This document shows, one piece after another, positions 34,262-45,717 of a stretch of 64,000 nt of DNA. The stretch spans positions 124,001-188,000 of the forward strand of contig NZ_JASAMB010000004.1 in assembly GCF_029948125.1 (NCBI RefSeq), in the 5' to 3' direction. Position numbers and translations under genes: made by a program. The stretch comes from Catellatospora sp. KI3. GTDB taxonomy: Bacteria > Actinomycetota > Actinomycetes > Mycobacteriales > Micromonosporaceae. Position 1 is the first letter of the stretch; each line of letters opens with the position of its first letter. Below the pieces are notes generated by a model. That model did not search any database. It had not been told where the DNA came from and saw only the letters and a list, made by a program, of their open reading frames with translations.

Positions 34262-34291
34262 TTGCCATTGGCGGCGGGCCGTGCTTAACAT
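34262..34291 (+). promoter_or_regulatory. Predicted sigma70-type promoter
   Basis: TTGCCA (34262-34267) and TAACAT (34286-34291) are separated by 18 bases in an AT-richer stretch divergent from the CoA ligase gene. It would drive the 9-codon frame beginning 29 bases downstream. Confidence 0.4.
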
Positions 34292-34319
34292 GGCGCCACC
34301 GACATACAGATGGAGGTGA

Positions 34320-34349
34320 ATGCACATGTTCGTCGTCAACGAGGCGTGA
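34320..34349 (+). CDS. Possible 9-residue peptide ORF (MHMFVVNEA)
   Basis: A short frame with a strong GGAGG at 34312-34316, three bases before the first ATG and nine before a second in-frame ATG (34326). It encodes MHMFVVNEA or MFVVNEA and stops at TGA. A promoter-like pair lies upstream and a 15-bp hairpin 45 bases downstream, giving a compact transcription unit. It could be a leader peptide, a tiny signalling or precursor peptide, or a coincidence within a small RNA. It has no residue pattern of known mini-RiPP precursors. Confidence 0.3.
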   Translation: MHMFVVNEA

Positions 34350-34393
34350 GCATCGGCACTGAGCCGACAAAGGTCGCCGATCGCGGCCACGTA

Positions 34394-34437
34394 ATGATCA
34401 GTGGGGCGACGATTCACTCCGCCGCCCCACTGATCAT
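34394..34437 (+). terminator. Long hairpin ending mini-transcript
   Basis: ATGATCAGTGGGGCG (34394-34408) and CGCCCCACTGATCAT (34423-34437) pair over 15 bp around a 14-base loop. It would terminate the short unit that starts near 34300. Confidence 0.65.
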
Positions 34438-34507
34438 GCTGCCCTAGCCCTGATACCGGCCGCTTCGACTATTCAAGGTCTCTGTGGCCGGTGTACCGCG
34501 TGCTGGT

Positions 34508-34549
34508 CAGGTGAAGTAGCACCCCGATCGCGATCGGGGTGCTCACCTG
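34508..34549. terminator. Perfect palindrome hairpin
   Basis: AGCACCCCGATCG is followed directly by CGATCGGGGTGCT (34518-34543), extended by CAGGTG/CACCTG outside a 4-base bulge. It lies 100 bases before the HD gene and is symmetrical, so it may be a terminator for either strand or a protein-binding site. Otherwise 34104-34652 holds only the mini-transcript described above. Confidence 0.5.
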
Positions 34550-34652
34550 AACCTTCTCCGACGGCGTCGATCGACGGCAGCGACAGCACTGAGCTCAACC
34601 ATCGCGAACACACTGTCCACAGCAGATCCACTCGCGGCGATACCCTTGACGC

Positions 34653-35240
34653 ATGTCGATCGAGCTCCCTGCCACGCCGACCGCTCGTGCGGCCCTTGAC
34701 GTCGCCACACGCTTCTGCCCGCCCGCGCTGCTCAACCACTCCGTCCGCTCCTACCTGTGGGGAGTGGCCTACGCAGACGCCCACAGCATCGCGTACGACG
34801 ACGAGCTGTACTTCGTCTCAGCGATGCTGCACGACATCGGGCTGACCGCGGCGTTCGACAGCCACACGGTGCCGTTCGAGGAGGCGGGTGGGAGCTTTGC
34901 CTGGGCGTTCGGCATGGCCGCCGGCTGGTCGGCGGACCGAAGCGCGCGCGCCGATGAGATCATCGTGCGCCACATGCGCAAGGACGTTCCAGCGGTTGAG
35001 GATCCCGAGTCACACCTGCTTCAGGCCGCGACGAGCTGGGACGTCGCCGGGCGCCGCGCTGCGGAGTTTCCGATGGCGCTGCGGGCTGAGGTGCTGGAGG
35101 CGTATCCGAGGCTGGACTTCGGTGCGCGGTTCCTCGAACTGTTCAAGGACCAGACCGAACGCAAGCCGGGTAGCGCGGCGGCGAAGGCGACCACCAGCGG
35201 GATAGCCGCGGTGATCAGCGCGAATCCACTGGACCATTGA
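34653..35240 (+). CDS. HD-domain phosphohydrolase-like protein
   Basis: A 195-residue soluble protein with the HD metal site: His29 in LLNHSVRSYLWG, His60-Asp61 in SAMLHDIGLTAAF, and later histidines in IIVRHMRKD. This spacing resembles the cyanamide hydratase/HDIG-like group rather than large nucleotidases. The substrate is unknown. It has its own hairpin terminator directly after the stop. The Ala/Ser-rich tail after residue 170 is probably disordered. Confidence 0.8.
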   Translation: MSIELPATPTARAALDVATRFCPPALLNHSVRSYLWGVAYADAHSIAYDDELYFVSAMLHDIGLTAAFDSHTVPFEEAGGSFAWAFGMAAGWSADRSARADEIIVRHMRKDVPAVEDPESHLLQAATSWDVAGRRAAEFPMALRAEVLEAYPRLDFGARFLELFKDQTERKPGSAAAKATTSGIAAVISANPLDH

Positions 35241-35253
35241 GGAACGCGCGGTG

Positions 35254-35297
35254 CCGGTGAAGGGGGCGTCGCCTGAGGGGGACGCCCCCTTCACCGG
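35254..35297 (+). terminator. Strong hairpin terminator after HD gene
   Basis: CCGGTGAAGGGGGCGTC (35254-35270) pairs perfectly with GACGCCCCCTTCACCGG (35281-35297), a 17-bp stem with a 10-base loop. It also faces the end of the convergent LTD-domain gene. Confidence 0.85.
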
Positions 35298-35344
35298 CTG
35301 CGGTCTGGCTTACCGCGCGGTCCGCACCGCGAACCGCCCTCCGT

Positions 35345-36736
35345 TCAGCACGACACGGTGCCGGAGCGCAGGGCGTGACTGCTGTCGTTGCTGTCGTCGG
35401 ACCACAGCACCGGCTTGCTGCCGCCGACGCAGGCGGACTGCGGCGCGATGGCGAAGCCCTCGTTGTTGTAGTTCGACATGCCGCTGGGCCGGTTGTAGGT
35501 GCTGGTGACGGCGAACCGGCCCTGCGCATTGACGACCAGCGTCGCGGCGCGCCCCGAGCAGGTGTCGTCGCACACGGCCCAGAGCCGCCCGGTGCCGGGC
35601 TCCCACTCCAGGTCCATGACGGCAGCCTGCCCGCTCGCGATCGTGGCGACCCGGGTGAAGGCGCCGCCGGCCTGGTTCAGCGCGTACGCGTAGACGACCC
35701 CGTTGGACTCCAGGCCGACGAAGTAGAGGCCGCTGCCGTGGCCCGCGTAGGTGCCCGGGTCGTAGAGCGCGCCGGTGTGCTCATCCCGGAAACCGGCCGC
35801 GGTCAGCGCCGAGTCGGGCACCCAGGTGATCGCCTCAAGGCCGCTGTTGGCGGCGGCGCCGGGCAGATCGGCGGTGAGGTTCCACTCGGCGGCCGCGTTC
35901 AGGGTGGTCGCGGTGCCGGTGGCGGCGTAGCGCAGCACCTTGAGCAGGCTGGTGCCGCTGTTGCTGTTGTCGCGCTCGGTGGCCACGACGACGCCGTCCG
36001 GGGTCGACACGACCGCCTCGGCGTCCGGGTCACCCGAGCCGTTGGCGTACCGCAGGGTCTTGCCCGCCGACCAGCCGCCGGTCGTGTCGGCCTGCCACAG
36101 CGAGCCGTTGGGGACCAGCCGGTACAGCTTGCCGGGGCCGTTCTTCACCGCCCAGACCACCGACGCGCCGTCGTACGCCACGCCGCTGAGGTTGGTGCCG
36201 AAGAAGCCGGTGGTGTCGGCGTTGGCGACCGACGAGCCGCCCGGCCAGGCGGCCGGCGGGGGCGGCGGGCACGCGTTGGCCGAGGCCTTGGTGGCCGCGG
36301 TCGTGGTGGTGAACGCCCCGGCGCCGTCGGCGCACCTGCCGTAGGTGGTGCTCGCGTGGCTGCTCCAGGTGTAGGAGTCGACCAGGGTGCTGCCGCCGGG
36401 CTGGTACAGGCGGGCGGAGTCGGCGCTGCCCAGGCCGTACACCGGGTCGACGTCGAAGGCGCGGAAGGCGCCCGGTGCCAGGGACGTGCCGGCGGCGATC
36501 GTGTACGCGTGGGCCGCGTCGTCGTCCTTGAGCACCCAGCCGGAGAGGTCGACCGTGGCGGTGCCGATGTTGGTCAGCTCGATCCAGTCGCCGGGGCTGC
36601 CGCCGCTGGACTCGACCTCGTTGATGCGGACGTCCGTGGCGGCCGCGTGCGCCGCGGGGACCGTCAGTCCTGCGACGGCGATCCCGAGCAGGGTCGCCAG
36701 GATGAGTTGAATGCCTGCCCGTGGACGGATGCGCAC
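35345..36736 (-). CDS. Secreted lamin-tail-domain protein with beta-propeller-like region
   Basis: A 463-residue exported protein. The signal peptide is about residues 1-31 (GLTVPAAHA). Residues about 33-140 form a lamin-tail (LTD) Ig fold: VRINEVESSGGSPGDWIELT and the WVLKDDD segment are typical. After a PPPPP linker, residues about 165-460 give repeated strands (LSGVAYDGASVVWAVKNGPG and a DLEWEPGTGRLWAV segment) like the esterase-like/phytase propeller group. It probably binds or hydrolyses an extracellular phosphate ester or polymer. The start is GTG after AAAGGAAG. The 228 bases upstream show no other gene. Confidence 0.78.
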   Translation of the reverse strand: MRIRPRAGIQLILATLLGIAVAGLTVPAAHAAATDVRINEVESSGGSPGDWIELTNIGTATVDLSGWVLKDDDAAHAYTIAAGTSLAPGAFRAFDVDPVYGLGSADSARLYQPGGSTLVDSYTWSSHASTTYGRCADGAGAFTTTTAATKASANACPPPPPAAWPGGSSVANADTTGFFGTNLSGVAYDGASVVWAVKNGPGKLYRLVPNGSLWQADTTGGWSAGKTLRYANGSGDPDAEAVVSTPDGVVVATERDNSNSGTSLLKVLRYAATGTATTLNAAAEWNLTADLPGAAANSGLEAITWVPDSALTAAGFRDEHTGALYDPGTYAGHGSGLYFVGLESNGVVYAYALNQAGGAFTRVATIASGQAAVMDLEWEPGTGRLWAVCDDTCSGRAATLVVNAQGRFAVTSTYNRPSGMSNYNNEGFAIAPQSACVGGSKPVLWSDDSNDSSHALRSGTVSC

Positions 36737-36964
36737 AGGTGCTTCCTTTCGCAGCTACCGCGAGCCCCCGACCTGGGGCCCGGCGACAGCCTTCATCGCC
36801 GCTGCGGCCGCCGGTTGAACACCGGTCGAACAGGCCAGGTCTCCCAGTTGGAGAGTGGGACGCCGGCCTGCTCGGCCGAGCGAGGTCACCGCCACCTCCG
36901 GGGTTCCGGCCGGTCGCGCGAGCGGGGGTACGCGCGCGACCGGCCGGGCCGGTGCACGTGCTGG

Positions 36965-38519
<1,555 letters not shown>

Positions 38520-38561
38520 GGACGACTCCTGGTCGGGCTTGCCCGGCGGGCACCGGGCGTA

Positions 38562-38575
38562 TGACAACGTTGTCA
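38562..38575 (-). promoter_or_regulatory. LacI-type operator palindrome 1
   Basis: TGACAACGTTGTCA is a perfect 14-bp palindrome 43 bases upstream of the GH92-remnant start. It has the central CG and symmetry of LacI-family sites and matches a second copy at 38874 in 13 of 14 bases. Confidence 0.65.
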
Positions 38576-38715
38576 GGATCGGGTCGAAAAGACGATTCTC
38601 GGTCACGAAGACATGGTTGTCGTGTGTGGACATCTGTCGGCTCGATGTCCGGGTACGCGCGATTGCGTTGAACCTTGGTCGGTCAGTTACGGAGGCTTGT
38701 CGTCGCCGGGAGTTC

Positions 38716-40051
<1,336 letters not shown>

Positions 40052-40071
40052 CCGGTCCGGTACCTCAGTCG

Positions 40072-40103
40072 GCGGGCAGCTCCCCCGCTCGGGGGCTGCC
40101 CGC
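40072..40103 (+). terminator. Hairpin terminator after SGNH-lectin gene
   Basis: GCGGGCAGC-T-CCCCC and GGGGGCTGCCCGC pair with a single bulged T around a short loop, 20 bases after the stop. From here to 40295 no further gene is supported. Confidence 0.7.
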
Positions 40104-40295
40104 TCCGGCCCGCTGCACGGTCAGCGCGGAGACCTCGGTCGCGGGCTGCCGCCCGCGTGCCGCCGCTGCGCGCGGCCAGGGCCGCGGCACCGGGGTCGCG
40201 AAGGACGGATGCCCACCGTCACCGGGCCCGGTCCTTCGGATGGCCAGCTCTTGACCTAGCCCGCCATCAGGCCGCCGGACACCCCGGGCAGACGG

Positions 40296-41567
40296 CTACG
40301 CGCCGCTGACGGTCGAGCGCGGGGCCATACGCCGCCGCCCCACCGAAGGTCGCTCCGACGGGCGGTCCGTGCCCGCTCCCCCGACGGACCACCACCACAG
40401 GCCCACCGCCGCGGCGCCGGCACCCGCCGCCGCCATCGCCACCCCGACCGAGACCTCCTCCGCGAGCACCCCCAGCAGCAGCGGCCCGACTCCCTGCAGG
40501 GTCATCAGGCCGGTGAACTGCAGCGCGAACGCCTGGCCGCGTACGGCGGGGGCGAGCGCGTCCAGGAAGGGGCGCTGGACGCCGAGGGAGTAGCAGAAGG
40601 CGGCACCGGCCAGGAACATGACGACCATCGCGGTGGCGGCGGATACCGGGGCGGCCAGCAGCGCCAGCGGCGCGCCGAGCCCGGTGATCACGGCAGCGAC
40701 CAGGCGTTCGCGGGCCTGCGGCCGGACCAGGCGGCCGTAGACGAGGTTGCCCGCGACCATCCCGACGGGCGCGCAGGCAAGGATGGCCCCGGCCAGCGCC
40801 GAGCCGTGGCCCCGGTCGGCGGCGTACGGCACGATCAGCGCCTCGGCGCCCGCGATGAACGCCCCGGGCAGCCACTGCACCAGCAGCAGCCGGCGGACGG
40901 TGCGGTCGGCCAGCAGCAGCCGGGTGGTGTGCCAGCTCTGCCCCACGGCCGAGCCGGGCACGGCGGGCACCGCAGCCAGCGCGGGCAGGCTCAGTCGTAC
41001 CCACGCGGCGGCGATCAGGCTGCAGCCGCCCGCTGCCAGCAGCGCCCACCGCGGTCCGGCCGCGGCGACCACCGCGCCGCCGAACGCCAGCCCGAGCAGC
41101 TGCGCGCCGCCCGAGGCCACGCTGGACAGCGACCGGCCCAGCACGTACGCGTCGCCGGTGAGCGCCTCGGCGATGAGCCGCTGCGAGGCGCCGCTGAAGA
41201 CCGGCGCGAACACCGCGACGGCCGCGAGCAGGGTCAGGCTGGCGCCGACGGGCACCGACAGGGCCAGCAGCGCCAGCGCGGCGGCGGCCAGGGCGTCGAG
41301 CAGGAACCCTATGGCGATCAGCGGCCGGGGCGGCACCCGGTCGGCGACGGCACCGAGCAGGGTGCCGCCCACGACCTGGGGTACGAAGCCGATGGCGAAG
41401 GTCAGCGCGGTGAGGATCGGCGAGCCGGTGCGGTCGAACACCAGCACCGACAGGGCCAGGATGCGCAGCGAGCTGGCGCCGGTGCCGAGCGTCCGGGTCA
41501 GGAACAGGGTGCGGAACACCGGTTCGCGCATCACGTCGCGGTAGGTCGCCCTGGCGGTCTCGATCAT
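40296..41567 (-). CDS. MFS transporter (MFS_3 type)
   Basis: A 423-residue inner-membrane protein with about 12 helices, starting MIETARATYRDVMREPVFRT. Loop 2-3 LLGAVADRVPPRPLIAIGFL matches MFS motif A, and the overall pattern is that of drug or macrolide exporters. It is divergent from an ArsR-like regulator gene only 66 bases away, so that regulator probably controls it. The basic tail SERPSVGRRRMAPRS is cytoplasmic. The substrate is unknown. The start codon has only a weak upstream AGG. Confidence 0.85.
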   Translation of the reverse strand: MIETARATYRDVMREPVFRTLFLTRTLGTGASSLRILALSVLVFDRTGSPILTALTFAIGFVPQVVGGTLLGAVADRVPPRPLIAIGFLLDALAAAALALLALSVPVGASLTLLAAVAVFAPVFSGASQRLIAEALTGDAYVLGRSLSSVASGGAQLLGLAFGGAVVAAAGPRWALLAAGGCSLIAAAWVRLSLPALAAVPAVPGSAVGQSWHTTRLLLADRTVRRLLLVQWLPGAFIAGAEALIVPYAADRGHGSALAGAILACAPVGMVAGNLVYGRLVRPQARERLVAAVITGLGAPLALLAAPVSAATAMVVMFLAGAAFCYSLGVQRPFLDALAPAVRGQAFALQFTGLMTLQGVGPLLLGVLAEEVSVGVAMAAAGAGAAAVGLWWWSVGGAGTDRPSERPSVGRRRMAPRSTVSGA

Positions 41568-41633
41568 GCGCAGAGCCTGGTGGCCCGGGGGTACGCCTGT
41601 CGAACGTTTCGCGCACAGGCGTAAGGTCGGGCG

Positions 41634-42614
41634 ATGCTGAGGTTCGAGGTCACCGCCGACGACCTGCTGCGCAGCCGGTTCGCACTGTCGCCGCTGTTCG
41701 AGCTGGACAGCCTGCTGCGGATCCTGGCCGGCATGTCGCGGGAGAAGCACCTGCCCGAGGCCTGGTCCGGGCGGCTGCGTCCGGCGTACCGGCGCCTTGC
41801 CGACGACCCGGCGATCCGGGCGGCGCTCGCGCTGCACTCCCCGCGCCACGGACCGGACTTTCTGGTCCCGCCCCCACCAGGGCTGACCCAGACCATCGCC
41901 GACGACCTGGCCGCCGTACGCGCCACCCCGCCGGCGCTGGCCCGGCACGAGATCCGCGCCTGCCTGGCGCGGCGGCCCAGCACCGACCCGGCGGTGCTGG
42001 CGATCCTGCACGACGCCGACGTCTGCGCGCTGCTGGCCGCGGCGCTGGAGCGGGCCTGGCACGAGCTGCTGGCCGCCGACTGGCCCCGGCTGCGCGCCAT
42101 CTGCGAGCGCGACGTCCTGCACCGCACGGCCGGGCTCGGGCGCGGCGGCTGGGCGGAGGCGTTCGACGGGCTGCCGCACGTGCGGTGGCGTGCCGGCGGC
42201 ATCGAGATCCCCCGGCTCCAGGTGGGCACGGTCTCCGTCGACGGCGCCGGGCTGCTGCTGGTGCCGTCGGTGTTCGTCTGGCCCGGCGTCGCGGCGTACT
42301 CCGAACCGCCCTGGCCCGCGACGATCATCTACGCCGCGCGCGGGGTCGGGGCGCTGTGGGAGCCCGCGCCGCCGCCGGCCGAGGCGCTGGCGGCGCTGGT
42401 CGGCACGACGCGGGCGCGCCTGCTGGTGGCACTCGACGAACCCGCCAGCACCACCCAGCTGGCCCGTACGCTCCAGCTGGCGCCCGGCGCGGTCGGCGAC
42501 CACCTGGCGGTGCTTCTGCGCGCGGGCCTGCTCGACCGCGCCCGTTCCGGCCGGTCCGTGCTCTACCGCCGCACCCCCCTCGGCGACGCCCTGACCGCCA
42601 CCGCCTCCCCCTGA
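41634..42614 (+). CDS. ArsR/DUF5937-type winged-helix regulator
   Basis: A 326-residue protein. The N-terminal 240 residues match the actinobacterial DUF5937 sensor-like domain (LRFEVTADDLLRSRFALSPL at the start). The C-terminal 75 residues form an ArsR-type winged helix: TRARLLVALDEPASTTQLAR, then LQLAPGAVGDHLAVLLRAGL and LYRRTPLGDAL. Members usually regulate a neighbouring transporter gene, here the divergent MFS gene. The ATG at 41634 leaves a 66-base shared promoter space. No metal-binding Cys pair of classical ArsR proteins is evident. Confidence 0.82.
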   Translation: MLRFEVTADDLLRSRFALSPLFELDSLLRILAGMSREKHLPEAWSGRLRPAYRRLADDPAIRAALALHSPRHGPDFLVPPPPGLTQTIADDLAAVRATPPALARHEIRACLARRPSTDPAVLAILHDADVCALLAAALERAWHELLAADWPRLRAICERDVLHRTAGLGRGGWAEAFDGLPHVRWRAGGIEIPRLQVGTVSVDGAGLLLVPSVFVWPGVAAYSEPPWPATIIYAARGVGALWEPAPPPAEALAALVGTTRARLLVALDEPASTTQLARTLQLAPGAVGDHLAVLLRAGLLDRARSGRSVLYRRTPLGDALTATASP

Positions 42615-42646
42615 CCCACCCTCCGCCGCTCCATCGCTTCGTTCGC

Positions 42647-42706
42647 GCAGTTTCGGGGAAATTGCAGGAATCTTGGCCCGGATTCCTGCAATTTCCCCGA
42701 AACTGC
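42647..42706. repeat. 26-bp perfect inverted repeat
   Basis: Arms 42647-42672 and 42681-42706 are exact reverse complements over 26 bp, with an 8-base loop. The core is TTTCGGGGAAATTGCAGGAA. It lies 33 bases after the ArsR-type stop. It is far longer than a usual terminator stem and could be a palindromic repeat element or a bidirectional terminator. Confidence 0.8.
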
Positions 42707-42815
42707 TCCCCCGCCTGAATTGTTTCGACGTCGTTGCGGAATCCCATTAGGATGGACGCCCTGCCTTACGTTCGCATTGACTTTGGCCAACGGCGCTCCT
42801 CGATCGGAGAAGGTC

Positions 42816-44066
42816 ATGTCGCAGCCGCACTCCCGCCGGAACTTCCTGATGGGTGCGATCTCTTCGAGCGCTCTCACCGCCGCCGCGCTGTACTTCATGC
42901 CCGGTGGCAGGCCGCTGGTCCCGGCGGGCCTGACCCTGTGGACCGGAGCGGACTCCACCGGCGGCCGCCAGCTGCTGTTCGACATGTGGAACAAGGCCAA
43001 TCCGGACGCCCCGGTGAAGGTCGAGACCGACCCCGGCCGCACCGGCGACCAGAAGCAGCGGATGATCAATGCGGCCGTCGACGGCACCGCCGACATCCTG
43101 AACCTCGACATCATCGACATTCCGGAGTTCGCCGCCGCCGGGCTGATCTCTCCGCTCACGCTGAATGAGAACCTCTTCCTCAAGGGAATCCTGCGGCCGG
43201 GCGCCGTCGACGGCGAGAAGAACCGGTTCTGGGCCGCGCCGTTCAACACCGATGTCGGCATGGTCTTCGAACGGGTGCCCGCCGGTGCCGCCGCGGCCGA
43301 GCGACCGGACCTGCCGCAGATCCTCGACAGCCTCGTCCGCCCGGGATCGCTGGGCTTCGTGGGCCAGGTCGGGCCGGGCTCCTCGGCCTCCGACGAGGCG
43401 TTCACCGTCAACGTCCTCGAGCATGTGATCTCCCGCAACCCCGACCTGCTGACCCGGAGCACGAAGTTCACCGACCCGGACATCCCGCTGTACGAGGTCG
43501 CCCGGTGGCAGCAGGCGCTGGCCCCGCTGCGGGCCGCCATCGGCGACCGGCGGGTGCTGCTGGCCGACGACGAACCGACCAGCGTGGACGCCTTCATCGG
43601 CCGGCCGGGCCCGCGGTTCATGCGCAACTGGCCGGTGGCGTACCGCGACCTGATGGAGCGGGGCGACCAGGACGTGCGGCAGGGCCGGATCAAGGTCCAC
43701 CCGTTCCCGACCGCGATCCTCGGCGGGCAGAGCCTGGCCGTCGCCGCGAACTCCTCGCACAAGGCGCAGGCGGTGCGGCTCATCGAGTTCCTCACCAGCG
43801 ACGAGGCGCAGAAGGTCCTGGCCACGCACGGCCTGGCCCCGACCCGGGTGGCCGCCTACACCGATCCGCACCTCAAGGTGGCGATCTCCCATCTGGAGAC
43901 GATGCGCCAGGCGGTGGAGAACGCGCGCATCCGTCCCGTCCACCGCAACTACGCGGCGTTCACCAGGGCGGTCGCCACCCATATCCGACCCGTACTCGCC
44001 GGGCCGGAGCCACTGCCCTCGGCGTTCGTCGACGACATCCGCACCGCCCTGACCGAGCCCGCCTAG
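42816..44066 (+). CDS. Extracellular solute-binding protein (family 1)
   Basis: A 416-residue exported protein. The N-terminus SRRNFLMGAISSSALTAAAL is a twin-arginine-like signal followed by a hydrophobic core without a lipobox Cys. The body has the type 1 periplasmic-binding pattern: LTLWTGADSTGGRQLLFDMW, then DGTADILNLDIIDIPEFAAAG and, near the end, EFLTSDEAQKVLATHGLAPT. Family 1 proteins bind sugars, but no ABC permease or ATPase gene is adjacent, so it may serve another importer or a sensor. It follows a good GGAGAAGG and precedes a small membrane-protein gene. Confidence 0.82.
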   Translation: MSQPHSRRNFLMGAISSSALTAAALYFMPGGRPLVPAGLTLWTGADSTGGRQLLFDMWNKANPDAPVKVETDPGRTGDQKQRMINAAVDGTADILNLDIIDIPEFAAAGLISPLTLNENLFLKGILRPGAVDGEKNRFWAAPFNTDVGMVFERVPAGAAAAERPDLPQILDSLVRPGSLGFVGQVGPGSSASDEAFTVNVLEHVISRNPDLLTRSTKFTDPDIPLYEVARWQQALAPLRAAIGDRRVLLADDEPTSVDAFIGRPGPRFMRNWPVAYRDLMERGDQDVRQGRIKVHPFPTAILGGQSLAVAANSSHKAQAVRLIEFLTSDEAQKVLATHGLAPTRVAAYTDPHLKVAISHLETMRQAVENARIRPVHRNYAAFTRAVATHIRPVLAGPEPLPSAFVDDIRTALTEPA

Positions 44067-44075
44067 GAGGCACCG

Positions 44076-44393
44076 ATGTTGGACGCGATCGAGCTCTGGC
44101 AGGTCCCGCTCCTGGTCGCGGGGGTCATCCTCGTCGGCTTCCTGGTCTACGCCTTCATCGCCAACCGCGCCTCGCGGATCACGGCACTGTGGATCAAGAT
44201 CGTCGGCCTGGTCGCGCTCGGCCTGCTCGTGCTCGTGCTGTTCTACCAGCTCATCAAGCGTGAGGAGCTCCCGGTGGTGACCAGCCTGGTCGCCATCGCG
44301 ATCGACCTGTTCGTCGGCTGGGTCGCCACCCAGGAGCTCCGGGAGCTGCGGCTGGCCCGCAAGGAGCGGGAGCAGCAGCACCCGCCGGCCTGA
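44076..44393 (+). CDS. Small membrane protein
   Basis: A 105-residue protein with three hydrophobic helices (VPLLVAGVILVGFLVYAFIA; IVGLVALGLLVLVLFY; LPVVTSLVAIAIDLFVGWVA) and a charged C-terminal tail ELRELRLARKEREQQ that is probably cytoplasmic and helical. No family is recognised. It begins 9 bases after the solute-binding gene with AGGAGG upstream, so the two form an operon. It could anchor or partner the binding protein. It is convergent with the ketosynthase gene. Confidence 0.7.
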   Translation: MLDAIELWQVPLLVAGVILVGFLVYAFIANRASRITALWIKIVGLVALGLLVLVLFYQLIKREELPVVTSLVAIAIDLFVGWVATQELRELRLARKEREQQHPPA

Positions 44394-44411
44394 CACCGGT
44401 CGGGCGCGGGG

Positions 44412-45647
44412 TCAGGCGGTGAACAGCACCGACACGTTCTGACCGCCGAAACCGAACGAGTTGCAGATCGCCGCGCGCAGCCGCTGCGTACGCGGCGCGC
44501 CGGTGACGACGTCGTGGTGCACCTCGGGGGCCTTGCGGTCCAGGTTGAGCGTCGGCGGGATGACCCCGTGCTCGATCGACAGCACCGTGATGATGCTCTC
44601 GACGGCACCGGCCGCGCCGAACAGGTGCCCGATCGCCGACTTGGGCGCGGTGAGCACCACGTCGTCGCCGAGCGCCTTGCCGATCGCCGCCGCCTCGCCC
44701 ACGTCGCCGACCACGGTCGACGTGGCGTGGCAGTTGACGTGGTCCACGTCGGAGGGCCGCAGCCCGGCACCGGCGACGGCGTTGAGGACGGCCCGGATCT
44801 GACCGGCGCCGCTGGGGTCCGGGCCGGTGATGTGGTACGCGTCGGAGGTCACGCCGTAGCCGGCCAGCCGGGCGCGCACCCGGGCACCGCGGGCGGCGGC
44901 GAAGTCGGCCCGCTCCAGCACCAGCACGCCGGCGCCCTCCCCGAGCACCAGCCCGTCCCGGTCGACGTCGAACGGGCGCGACGCGCGCTCCGGCTCGTCG
45001 TTGCGCTTGGACAGCGTCCTGGCCTGCGCGAATCCGGCGACCGTGAACGGGGCGATGGCCGCCTCGGCGCCGCCCGCGATGACGACGTCGGCCTCGCCGG
45101 ACCGGATCAGCCGAGCCGCCAGCACCAGCGCCTCGGCGCCCGAGGAGCACGCCGACACCGGCGTGTAGACGCCCGCGCGGGCGCCCAGTTCGATGCTGAC
45201 CCAGGCCGCGGGCCCGTTGGGCATCAGCATCGGCACCGCGAACGGCGACAGCTTGCCCGGCCCCTGCGCCTCCAGCACGTCGTCCTGGCCGAGCAGGGTG
45301 GTGACCCCGCCGACGCCGGTGCCGATCACGACCGCCAGGCGCACCGGATCGACCTCGGGCTCGCCCGCGTCGGTCCACGCCTGCCGGGCCGCGACCAGTG
45401 CCGCCTGCTGGCTGCGGTCCATGCGGCGGGCCTGGACGCGGGGCAGCACGGTGTCCGGCGACACCGCCATCGGGGCGCCGATCCGGGTGGTCAGCTCCGC
45501 GGCGCGCGGTGACATCGCGTCGAGCAGGTCGTCGATGCGGCGTACGCCGCTGCGTCCGGCGAGCAGGCCCGCCCACAGGGTGTCGACGTCCCCGCCCAGC
45601 GGCGCGGTGGCGCCCAGCCCGGTGACGACGATGTCGGTGTTGCCCAT
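44412..45647 (-). CDS. fabF: Beta-ketoacyl-ACP synthase II (FabF-like)
   Basis: A 411-residue condensing enzyme. The nucleophile Cys167 lies in VSACSSGAEAL, the first His in NCHATSTVVGD and the second in SAIGHLFGAAG, completing the Cys-His-His triad of KAS II. It extends acyl-ACP with malonyl-ACP. No other fatty-acid genes are nearby, so it may be a specialised or extra copy rather than the housekeeping enzyme. The ATG has AGGAG upstream. It is divergent from a TetR gene 70 bases away with a palindromic operator between them. Confidence 0.9.
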   Translation of the reverse strand: MGNTDIVVTGLGATAPLGGDVDTLWAGLLAGRSGVRRIDDLLDAMSPRAAELTTRIGAPMAVSPDTVLPRVQARRMDRSQQAALVAARQAWTDAGEPEVDPVRLAVVIGTGVGGVTTLLGQDDVLEAQGPGKLSPFAVPMLMPNGPAAWVSIELGARAGVYTPVSACSSGAEALVLAARLIRSGEADVVIAGGAEAAIAPFTVAGFAQARTLSKRNDEPERASRPFDVDRDGLVLGEGAGVLVLERADFAAARGARVRARLAGYGVTSDAYHITGPDPSGAGQIRAVLNAVAGAGLRPSDVDHVNCHATSTVVGDVGEAAAIGKALGDDVVLTAPKSAIGHLFGAAGAVESIITVLSIEHGVIPPTLNLDRKAPEVHHDVVTGAPRTQRLRAAICNSFGFGGQNVSVLFTA

Positions 45648-45692
45648 GCTGCTCTCCTCGGTTGTGCCGCCGGTGCAGGGGTTGCGTACTTC

Positions 45693-45713
45693 TAGTTGTA
45701 TCGCATACAACTA
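45693..45713. promoter_or_regulatory. Putative TetR operator
   Basis: TAGTTGTAT and ATACAACTA form a perfect 9-bp inverted repeat with a 3-base centre, 4 bases before the TetR start codon and 45 bases before the ketosynthase start. The placement suggests autoregulation and joint control of fabF. Confidence 0.75.
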
Positions 45714-45717
45714 ACGG

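Noticed and set aside
34320..34349. Mini-RiPP precursor of the biarylitide type
   Set aside because: The nonapeptide lacks the Tyr/His/Trp residues that P450s crosslink in that family, and no P450 gene is directly adjacent; kept only as a possible leader peptide.
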